Below are positions 33,091 through 40,115 of a stretch of 40,115 bases of DNA, piece after piece; position 1 is the first letter of the stretch, and each line of letters begins with the position of its first letter. The notes beneath the pieces are model-generated. The model was not told the origin of the DNA, made no database searches, and saw only the letters and a program-made list of their open reading frames with translations. Source of the stretch: Amphimedon queenslandica (Eukaryota; Porifera; Demospongiae; Haplosclerida; Niphatidae); NCBI RefSeq assembly GCF_000090795.2, contig NW_003546276.1, forward strand, positions 384,247 to 424,361, in the 5' to 3' direction. The position numbers and the translations under genes were made by a program.

Positions 33091-33395
33091 CATATGGAAG
33101 AGATAATGCATCACTTTTGGAAACATTGGAAGGTGGAATATTTAATAGAGCTCCGTTAAGTGCATCGTTTCGGTCCACATGGAGAGTCTATCTCTGTAGG
33201 TGATGTAGTTATCATACACAATGAAGATAAGAAAAGAGGGTTCTGGAAACTTGGACGAGTACAGAAATTGATTACTTGACATGATGGACAGAATCATGGG
33301 GCTATTATTAGAGCTTTCTCAGGAAACAAGTCCAAGTTATAAAAAAGACCGGTACAGCGATTGTACCCACTTGAAGTAAAAGAGTATCAACTAGA
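33000..33395 (+). pseudogene. Bel/Pao DUF5641-like C-terminal region
   Basis: After LPECLLHEKDEDDYNVTP (stop at 33067) the frame continues with LLTKRMRHMEEIMHHFWKHW, SISVGDVVIIHNEDKKRGFW and RPVQRLYPLEV. These match the small C-terminal domain of Bel/Pao integrases, in which GDVV and W-x-LGRV are typical. The element stops being recognisable at about 33395. Confidence 0.78.
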
Positions 33396-33770
33396 ACAGT
33401 TAAGAGCCAGCAATCCTACTGAAGTGATAATAGATAACATAGAAACTGCTGTGAAACATAAACTAAGCAACCAGAAACCTTTTTTTATATCACGAAATGA
33501 CCCAAATAGACCCATTGGAGCTATGTCAGGCATTTAGAAGAGACTTATACAAATATTTACTATCAATTGTTGGACAACATTTAATGAATGGCTGTAATGT
33601 GTCTGATGTAAAATTTTTTGTTAAATAAATGATTAAATGATGTTATAATGATACAGTTAATTTTCGAGATTCACCTAAAACCCTAAAATTTGAAAATATT
33701 GAAGAAACTGTAAATAGAATGAAAAGTTTTGTGAAATTAAACATTACCGAACGCTGCATTATTACAGATT
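33396..33770. other. Region between Bel/Pao and HECT C-terminus
   Basis: No open frame or repeat recognised. A matching LTR for the Bel/Pao element was looked for here and not found. Confidence 0.5.
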
Positions 33771-34025
33771 TTATGAAACATACAATATGTGAAATCCTCC
33801 ATTGCTGAATGTGATAATGGCAAATACACAGGTACTTGATTTTGCATTTGGAGAAACTATGTCAAGTGAAATAGCTGGTGGATGCGAGAATTCAAGTGGT
33901 GGTTCAAATGGCATCCCAGTAGTAAACAAAAGAATGTCCTCTAATGATATTTGAAATAAATCTGATTTGACATTTACAGTACCTTTGCCAACTACATAAT
34001 AAAATTTTGTAACCAAATTGATCAA
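33771..34025 (-). pseudogene. HECT-domain C-terminal exon (probable)
   Basis: The minus frame reads LEDILLFTTGMPFEPPLEF, then PAISLDIVSPNAKSSTCVFA and GGFHILYVS before a stop. The F-x-TG, PP-x-x-F and SSTC elements match the C-lobe end of HECT E3 ligases, where the Cys of (T/S)TC accepts ubiquitin. The catalytic Cys is present. The usual spacing between the Cys and the Gly-rich end is shortened. An acceptor-like TTTCAAATATCATTAG (about 33937) may mark the exon start. On the same strand, about 2.3 kb upstream, lies a HECT N-lobe, so both may belong to one interrupted gene. Confidence 0.5.
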
Positions 34026-34172
34026 TACTTACAATTATATAATTTTTGACATGAAGACCAATGCTATTTACATATAAATCTCTACATCATACTATCATCA
34101 ATGCCATACCTTCAATTTGTTTCAAAAAGTCATACTAATATATCATAATTGCTTCCTCCTCTCTTCTGCTGC

Positions 34173-34428
34173 TAGGGGCAGATCTATTGAAGTTTTGGGT
34201 CGGCACAGATAATATAGGTGGGGTAATTAGTGGGTGTGGCCAGCAAATCCTGCATTGAAAGTAAAATTTTGAAAATTTAGCCAGTTAATGAGCTCCTCTG
34301 TGGTTACAAATGTATAGTCATGCTTCACAGTTTACGTACTAGGTTATATTTAAAAGTGAATTTAAAAATACTGCACAAATTGTTTGGGTGGGCCAGGCCC
34401 ACCAGGCCTTCCCTTAAAACCGCCACTG
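34173..34428. mobile_element. Possible hAT-type MITE, 256 bp
   Basis: The left end AGGGGCAGATCTATTGAAG resembles the widespread hAT-type terminus CAGGGGCGGATC. The right end, on the other strand, is CAGTGGCGGTTTTAAGGG. Flanks TGCTGCTA (34167-34174) and TGCTGCCT (34429-34436) could be a diverged 8 bp duplication. The interior includes GGGTGTGGCCAGC and no genes. The inverted repeat is imperfect, so this is less certain than the element at 35285. Confidence 0.45.
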
Positions 34429-34436
34429 TGCTGCCT

Positions 34437-35284
34437 AGATCAGAAAATTTGCCGCCAGCAGATCAAACATATAATCAGCCGTTAAAGGTGGACGGGTCTC
34501 ATACACAAAAAGTGACCTCATATTGGCAGCGCTACTATGAACTAACTGAAGAATTTTGTGTCTCACAACGGCAACACAAAATTTCATCGAGCTCAGCCTT
34601 CACTATCAGTACTCCATAATAAAAAGGACATAGCAGAATCAATAGCCTCACAATCTTCTAGACAGACTTGCTTTGATGGAGTAGTAATGCCTATATCGTT
34701 AGCGATGTCACTATACCGTATTTTTTAAGAAAAATTTCTCTCTAATTATTCGTACAACTGCATAGCTTAATTCGGCACACAATTTTTGCTTGTTACCTGC
34801 TTCCTCCGTGCAGATTTCCTGAGGTTCGCAGTGAAAATGTAAGTTACTTTAGGTCTAATCATACGTTTATTTTGGTTTCTGTTCATTTTAAATATTTAGG
34901 GCAGTTTATGCACAATTTCCTGTCCGCCCATATGGCCCCTCCGGCAAAGTGGTCCACATACACCAGTGCACAAGATCACAAATGGAGTAGTGCTTGACTA
35001 GTCTCTTACCGAGGTCTTAACTTGATTACTAATATTTAATTTTTTTGCTAATTGTGTGGCATAACATAAACTGTGAAACATCTTAATGAACTTCTCTTTT
35101 TTAATTGAACGGCCATGAAACTCAACTGGTTATATTAATATAGTCTCTTTTTGAAGCCTAATATTGATTGTTATTGAACATAAAATTAAATTTCTCAGAA
35201 TTCCAGTCACTTATTTCAATGGTAATTGGTAACAGTTCTTCTAATATTATGGACAAATCCTACAAGATTTAGGTAATCCTGAAC
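34437..35284. other. Non-coding stretch, possibly intronic
   Basis: A 99-codon plus frame (34320-34619) runs across the putative MITE edge and has no known motif. The remainder is AT-rich. If the HECT pieces on either side form one gene, this lies in its introns. Confidence 0.4.
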
Positions 35285-35748
35285 TAGTGATGGGCGATAT
35301 GGCCAATTTTCTTAATTTTCGATAATGATCGATATTGGACTTTTAAAGGAAATATCGATTATTAACAATACGATAACCACACCTTCATTTTGGAGGTGTG
35401 TCAAGGGTGTGGCTAATGATTTTGGCACAGATATAACTGTACTTGTCATGAGAGAAGATCATTTTCATGCTCTTGAGCTTGGTTCTCTTCTGATTGGGGT
35501 AGGCTGAGCCATAGGTATTATACCCACAATAATGGGTGTAATATCTATGGCTGAGCTAACAACTGGTCAGTTGCTTCTTTCTTGCAGTTCAACAGTGCAA
35601 TTACTTATTAAAATTAATTATTTAACCTTAATAAATGGGCGTGGTCAATAGATCGATGAAAATTGCATAAAAATTTCGATAATGATTCAAATCGATTCCG
35701 TAAAATATCGTTTATATCGATAAAGAATCGATATATCGCCCATCACTA
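35285..35748. mobile_element. 464 bp hAT-type MITE with perfect 8 bp target duplication
   Basis: The left end TAGTGATGGGCGATATGG and the right end, on the other strand, TAGTGATGGGCGATATATCG form terminal inverted repeats. TCCTGAAC is duplicated exactly at 35277-35284 and 35749-35756; 8 bp duplications are the hAT rule. Repeated TATCGAT-type motifs fill the subterminal regions. It has no transposase. A long palindrome sits in its middle (separate entry). Confidence 0.92.
35503..35556. repeat. 54 bp palindrome inside the hAT-type MITE
   Basis: GCTGAGCCATAGGTATTATA faces TGTAATATCTATGGCTGAGC across CCCACAATAATGGG. The arms of about 27 bases pair with roughly four mismatches. It could be a nested fold-back element or a structural part of the MITE. 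Confidence 0.75.
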
Positions 35749-35756
35749 TCCTGAAC

Positions 35757-36267
35757 AAGGCTCTTGTTTACAATCTGATCAATCCCAGCTAAATTGAATT
35801 TCAATTTTCCTCCATCATCACATCACCTTCATCATCCCATCAACAATCCAAACACAATAAACATTCTTAATGACAAATGTGGACTAGATAATGAAAAAAA
35901 ATCAATTGAAAATTGTAATTTGAAGAAAATGCACTGAGACAGCATTAAACTAATGTGATCCATTAGTCTAACACTACAGAATCAAATGTCCTCACTTCAG
36001 TTTTTTTCGGAGTTAGAGCAGAGCTGTCCGATCTTCATAATATCTGGAATGAGCAGTCATTTTTTGATTTATTAAAATTAAATGTAAAAGTATGAAAAAT
36101 TGGTACCATCGCTTAATTGGAAATTGTGTACACGAATTCAGAGATTTCACTGCAACTAAAAGTTCCATAACTCAACAGCCACAGTACCTTTCGCAGTCAT
36201 ACCTTAAATTTGAAACACTTCTACCAACATATATCCAAGGAAAAAAAATTGTTAAAATTTGAGCTGT
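35757..36267. other. Non-coding stretch, possibly intronic
   Basis: No reliable coding frame. On the minus strand AGIDQIVNKSLVQD just before the MITE edge is faintly HECT-like (the D-Q-I of the linker) but too short to call. Confidence 0.35.
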
Positions 36268-36360
36268 TTAAATTTTTAAGCTGACATTGCTAATATCGTA
36301 ACCATAGGCATCTGAATCAAGCAGCTGCTTTAACTGGCTTAGAGATTTTGCAATCTGAAT

Positions 36361-36405
36361 CTAACAATACAAATAATATTGAAATTCAATTACAGGTTAG
36401 TATAC
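36361..36405 (-). other. 45 bp GT-AG intron in the HECT gene
   Basis: Minus strand: donor GTATACTAACCTG, acceptor TTTGTATTGTTAG, with CTAAC near the donor. Splicing joins REKIQK to IQIAKSL in frame with HECT-like sequence on both sides. Very short introns are typical of compact sponge genes. Confidence 0.65.
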
Positions 36406-36834
36406 CTTTTGAATCTTTTCCCTTAATTCAAAATCAACCATATCAAGTGGTCCAGCCTTCACATTTGAGGCTCCATAAACAATGTAATCAGCTACAGCAG
36501 AGTGTGTTGCTGGCCCACCACGAATCAGTGAAAGTCCAAACAAAACTCCAATATAGTAAAAAGTTTTCTTCTGTAGCTCTAAAACATTGTGCTGTGGTAC
36601 TTTGTTATGTGGTGAACCACAAAATATACTGCGACTTCATAAGTAGAAATAGTCCCGTAATGGCCCCTTTCATCCACAGCTGCTTCCCCAACAAATACAA
36701 CTCGTAATACCATATGTCCACTGACATCCAAACCATTTCGTAATTTGTAAAGGGTGTCTTGTAAAATATACTTTCTTTTGACAATTATCCTCGGAGAGTC
36801 ATCTCTTGCACTATAAAATGGAAGTTTGTTTATT

Positions 36835-36924
36835 CTATGCAATGATAAAAATTCAAAGACAGGTAAATCTTAGCCAAAAAATTAAAATTAAGTAAAATAT
36901 GACTAATAAAAGCCAATCACACAC
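36835..36924 (-). other. 90 bp GT-AG intron in the HECT gene
   Basis: Minus strand: donor CATCTAG|GTGTGTG, acceptor ATCATTGCATAG. Phase 2 splicing makes an Arg codon across the junction and keeps the LTPLPS-R-INKLPFY frame open. Confidence 0.6.
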
Positions 36925-37026
36925 CTAGATGGGAGAGGAGTCAGTGATGAAGCCAGATGTGGTGTAGGGCTACTTTCCCAATCATTGGCATTAATAATAT
37001 TGTCATATTCAGACAATCTATGGATT

Positions 37027-37094
37027 CCCACATACAATCATTGGCAATATTATCAATAAAAATAGCTGCCAAGTCTCTAATCATTGTATGTGGG
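37027..37094. repeat. Inverted repeat around a 36 bp spacer
   Basis: CCCACATACAATCATT (37027-37042) faces AATCATTGTATGTGGG (37079-37094), 15 of 16 bases pairing. A partial direct copy of TCATTGGCA(T)TATTA lies just upstream at 36980-37005. It may be a small fold-back element within an intron. Confidence 0.65.
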
Positions 37095-37109
37095 CACAGT
37101 GGCATTCAA

Positions 37110-37690
37110 TAGCATAGTCATTTCAGTAGTTAAATGTATCAACTCATTTTGAGAACCCTCTTCACTACTCAGAGATAACTTTAACCTAGTAAGAGAACAC
37201 TCTAGTAAATTTAAGCATTATAATTGTTCACTAACTTTAAGAAGTGATTCCTTTGCGAATATGTAAATAGGGACTTTATTATTTTTGGTACACCCATAGG
37301 CTGCAAAACGTGAAAAGGAAAGTTCTGATTGAGATTCATTGATACACAAAAAACGGATCAGACTTCACTAAATATCTCCTATTCTGACTTACTAGAGTCT
37401 AACTTTATCTTTCCAATCAAAACATTCTACTCTAATTCAACATAAGGCATTGGTATATTTATTACTGTTGACTGTCCATAAGATTTTGGCAGGCAAACAG
37501 TCGTGATTATACTTAAGAAGCCTCTTTGTCACTTTGAACATCTGCATTCTTGCCAATAAAAATTGATGGCAGAGTGGGTTTTGCTCTATGAAAAAAGGAA
37601 TATATAATAGTGGTAAAATAACAAACATCAATTGATTAACATAATTTTCTGCTATAAAAAATTAATGCAGCATTCATAGGGCAATATAAT
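37110..37690. other. Unassigned stretch, possibly HECT gene introns or exons
   Basis: The minus open frame 37631-37437 (64 codons, hydrophobic start) has no recognised motif. No repeats found. Confidence 0.35.
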
Positions 37691-37835
37691 CATTATTGTC
37701 TTTTGACTATCGAAAACTAGGTCCTGCTGTTCCACTTCATCATTTCTTATATGTACCTTCTTCACCACAAAATCATCATTACTACTGTTGTCAGAAATTA
37801 ACTCCATCCTTAGTATAATGATAACTAAAATAAAA

Positions 37836-38096
37836 TTACAAACTTCCTTCTTTTAAAATAAGCTTTCTTCTCTTGACTTGCAATGGGTCTCGTGATCCTT
37901 TCTGTGTCCCTCCAAGGCCACCGTGCCCTTTCCGACTACTTTCAATTTGAACCTCCTTTATCCTGGGTTTCAATCTCTTCCATTCGGCCTGAAAGTCTTC
38001 ATCATCGCTATTCTTATCAGCCTCCATTTTAGATAAAACTGAAGACACAGCTCCTGAAACTGCCTTAGCAATGTCTTCTGTGGGTAGTTTGGCCAT
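37836..38096 (-). CDS. Small acidic/basic ORF, possible first exon of the HECT gene
   Basis: The minus ATG at 38096 opens 86 codons: MAKLPTEDIAKAVSGAVSSV, then an acidic run NSDDEDFQ, then a Lys/Arg-rich half with SRKGHGGLGGTQKGSRDPLQ and VKRRKL, ending at TAA. The first 25 residues form a likely amphipathic helix. Similar openings followed by D/E runs occur at the N-termini of sponge multigene-family proteins as I recall them, but no family can be named. A second short open frame (minus, about 37805-37700, MELISDNSSNDDFVVKKVHI) follows about 30 bases on with an acceptor-like TTTTATTTTAG before it, so this may be exon 1 and exon 2 of one gene. It lies upstream of the HECT N-lobe on the same strand. 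Confidence 0.4.
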   Translation of the reverse strand: MAKLPTEDIAKAVSGAVSSVLSKMEADKNSDDEDFQAEWKRLKPRIKEVQIESSRKGHGGLGGTQKGSRDPLQVKRRKLILKEGSL

Positions 38097-38136
38097 GTCT
38101 TACATTGAATGTGACATGTGTATGGACATGGCACAT

Positions 38137-38298
38137 ATACAGGATGCCACACCCTAATGTAAACTAAACTGGCTCTGTAAAGGATGTTCCATTGCTAAAC
38201 ACTGCATCCACTGCATTTATATACAGGATGCCACACCCTAATGTAAACTAAACTGACTCTGTAAAGGATGCTCAATTGCTGAACACTGCATCCACTGC
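38137..38298. repeat. 84 bp tandem duplication
   Basis: ATACAGGATGCCACACCCTA and the following sequence are repeated head to tail at 38137-38220 and 38221-38298 with a few substitutions. It lies directly upstream of the ORF starting at 38096 on the minus strand. Confidence 0.85.
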
Positions 38299-38415
38299 TA
38301 AACACTGCCTCCATTGCTTAACACTGCATCTACTGCTAAACACTGCATCCACAGCTAAACACTGCATCCACTGCTAAACACTGTATCCACTGCTAAACAC
38401 TGCATCCAGTAAGTG
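38270..38415. repeat. 19 bp tandem repeat, about seven to eight units
   Basis: GCTAAACACTGCATCCACT repeats head to tail with minor changes. The seed of the unit is already present once at the end of each 84 bp copy, so this array grew from the second copy. Confidence 0.9.
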
Positions 38416-38469
38416 CTAAACAACTACTTTAATCATAGATTCTCGTGCAATTGAGCATAAATTTTAAAC

Positions 38470-40115
38470 ATTTCTAAAAAAAGTAGTTTTGACACGAACG
38501 GCACCCCATAGAATAAAGGTAGATGACTGATTTAATACGAGCTACAGGAATGAAAGAAGCTGGCCCAAATGGTTCATACAAATCATGACACCACAATTCA
38601 ACATGATCTCCCAACAAAATAATGACAATGAGGATGTTGCTGTAGCCAATCAACACAAGCCATTACTACTAGTACTCTTCCTCTACTAGTGACAACACTT
38701 TGTTGAAAAAAGTATTTGACAATTCCTGCTCTACCAGAAATATTAGAGTTGTCTTTATTAATGACACCTCCATTCTTTACCCAATTTGCAATAATTATGA
38801 AACTAAGAGACTTCCTTCTTAAATTTATTCTTTCTCCCCAAAAATTTAAAAACTGAAATTTTTCAAACATTGAGCTTTGTGATCCATTATTTTCAAAGTA
38901 AGGAATGAAGGCAGAAAAAATTGATGCAGATATGGAGATCATCAGTAGAAAAGCTTTTCCTTCGAAATGGTGGGCATGAATTGATTGGCAAGGCTGTGGA
39001 TGCTAAGTAGTCATGAGATGGCTGAATTGGATTTGATGGTAAAAGAATAGCAGAAGCAATGTCAACTGTAGTAAGAAAAGAGAAATATATTGTTGTATCT
39101 GCAGTTCCACGGTTTGTCATATGGTGCAAGAATTATGGAAAGTGATGTACTTCTTAAAGCTCAGTCTCTGCTAGTGTAGTAATAGAATTGTTGCCCAAAA
39201 ATTTACGCATTAGTTGGATTTCAACTGACTTTTGGTTATGTATGGTAGCTACCAAGCATTCCATTAAACCTTTAGAAGGAGAAGAGCCAAAAGCCGTAAA
39301 CTGGTCCATAGTCTAGGATGCAATCCTTTTAATGTCTATGCAAATGAATAATTGGTGTTACTGAAGACTTTCCATATAATTTCTCATACTTTTCTGAAAA
39401 ATCCATCAAAAGTGCATGGCTCAATTCAGCCTTTTCAATTGATAGAGCAGGGGAGCAAATGCATGAGCATGCATTCAGCTTTTCCAGCACTCAAAATCAT
39501 CATTTGTAACTTCCTTATGCAGTGCAACAAGAGAAAAATGAAGAATCCAATTCTTCCACAGATCAGCAGTGAAGGAAGACATATTGGTTGCAATTTTGTG
39601 AGGAATTCTGCCAACTGATGATGGAACACTAAAAGAATCAACTACTTTCTAAATATTCTCAAGTTGGGCTTTATTCAATTTGGAAAAGGCACCATCTAAC
39701 CAGATATTTATGGTAATGTGCTTTGCTGTTCCTGTAAATAGATTATGCATAGGATCAATAATTGTCATCCTAACATAGTCAAAATAAGGAAGCTAAATTA
39801 ACTCAGAAAACCTTGCTCTATACTCATGTTCCATTTTGTCTTGATCAGTTAATGTTCTGGCATTAAAAGCTTCCAAACCATGCTTCTTTTGATCAGAATG
39901 AGACCTCAAAGAAATAAACTTAACCCCGAGTAATCAATTTTATGATAAATATCATTATATGGAAAAAATTCTATGCATTTTGAACAAGCGTGAGAAGAAG
40001 AATGACTCAAAAATCCACAAACTTTATGGGCTGCATGTAGGTCACAAGCAATGCACAATAGTGCAGCTCTATATTTTGCTATCTCATTACTTGTTTGAAC
40101 TGTTATACATCATGC
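38470..40115 (-). pseudogene. Decayed Tnp2-like (CMC/EnSpm-type) transposase gene
   Basis: Minus-strand frames from the right edge inward read: LLCIACDLHAAHKVCGFLSH followed by CSKCIEFFP (about 40050-39960), TIIDPMHNLFTGTAKH (about 39765-39715), DGAFSKLNKAQLENI, SVPSSVGRIPHKIATN (39625-39575), LWKNWILHFSLVALHKE, ILDYGPVYGFWLFS (about 39325-39285), SRGRVLVVMACVDWLQQHPH (38680-38620), and after a frameshift LGDHVELWCHDLYEPFGPAS (about 38605-38540). The CDLPA-like, DPMHNLFLGTAKH and LDYGPVYxFWxFxFER blocks are landmarks of Tnp2-type transposases with a DUF4218-like C-terminal half, common in invertebrate genomes (recalled). Stops occur in most blocks and the N-terminus lies beyond the window. 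Confidence 0.75.

Larger units (their letters stand above)
28120..33395 (+). mobile_element. Bel/Pao LTR retrotransposon, nearly full-length but inactivated
   Basis: Order of parts: primer-binding-like site (28122), Gag with DUF1759-like domain, two zinc knuckles, aspartic protease/DUF1758, reverse transcriptase, A17-type peptidase region, RNase H, integrase, and DUF5641 tail ending in RPVQRLYPLEV (33350-33376). This is the Bel/Pao order, in which RNase H precedes the integrase. Many frameshifts and stops interrupt the polyprotein and no 3' LTR is visible, so the 3' end is truncated. Sequence quality is clearly better than that of the remnant on its left. Confidence 0.88.
36268..36985 (-). 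pseudogene. HECT ubiquitin-ligase N-lobe exons with frameshifts
   Basis: On the minus strand: exon end SPTPHLASSLTPLPS(R) at about 36975-36925, intron 36924-36835, then INKLPFYSARDDSPRIIVKR and LRVVFVGEAAVDERG (36834-36650). The frame then slips (GAITGLFLLMKS) and slips again into NKVPQHNVLELQKKTFYYIG and GLSLIRGGPATHSAVADY (about 36600-36480). This runs to VDFELREKIQK at 36406, intron 36405-36361, and IAKSLSQLKQLLDSDAYGYD. LRVVFVGEAAVD and the GGPA motif are HECT N-lobe landmarks. Two frameshifts near 36650 and 36610 make this a likely pseudogene, unless they are sequence errors. HECT ligases pass ubiquitin from an E2 to substrates; sponges and cnidarians carry many such lineage-specific genes. 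Confidence 0.72.

Noticed and set aside
33396-33770. 3' LTR of the Bel/Pao element
   Set aside because: No similarity to 27896-28119 seen by eye; the element appears truncated instead.
34720-34760. MITE end beginning TACCGTATTTTTTAAG
   Set aside because: No matching inverted end or target duplication could be found nearby.

Overview
The window looks like AT-rich genomic DNA of an early-branching animal, most likely a demosponge such as Amphimedon (an inference). It is packed with degenerate transposable elements of invertebrate families, and the one gene model that can be traced has short GT-AG introns of 45 and 90 bp. No bacterial operons, rRNA, tRNA or CRISPR were seen. Almost every protein-coding stretch is broken by frameshifts or stops.

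Layout. (1) 1-3466, + strand: a decayed multidomain transposon-type gene with a nuclease-like acidic module, a CXC cysteine domain and a terminal RING-like finger. (2) 4020-5760, - strand: a decayed integrase/DDE gene of the animal rve-like family, split by a 187 bp MITE. (3) 6340-7566: a short non-autonomous LTR retroelement with LTRs, primer-binding-like site and polypurine tract but no pol. (4) 7567-25070: about 17.5 kb of tandem repeats arranged as an imperfect giant inverted repeat. A ~115 bp satellite and a 25 bp minisatellite run forward on the left arm (7840-18760) and in reverse on the right arm (18760-25055). The left arm is interrupted by a Copia fragment. The right arm is interrupted by a 2.35 kb non-satellite segment and a 401 bp MITE with a clean target duplication. 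The right arm ends in an inverted, nearly identical copy of the 5' end of the LTR element in (3). (5) 25315-33390: two Bel/Pao retrotransposon remnants in tandem, apparently sharing one LTR (27896-28119), with local template-switch rearrangements at the left edge. (6) 33771-38096, - strand: pieces of a HECT-domain gene or pseudogene with recognisable introns, invaded by one certain hAT-type MITE and one possible one. (7) 38137-38415: tandem repeats. (8) 38470-40115, - strand: a decayed Tnp2-like (CMC/EnSpm type) transposase.

The parts do not form one pathway. The locus reads as a transposon and satellite graveyard, and its most unusual property is the large fold-back architecture of the satellite block. 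The long serial open frames in 13.5-15.9 kb and 19-20.4 kb are best explained as by-products of a stop-free 25 bp repeat, not as genes.
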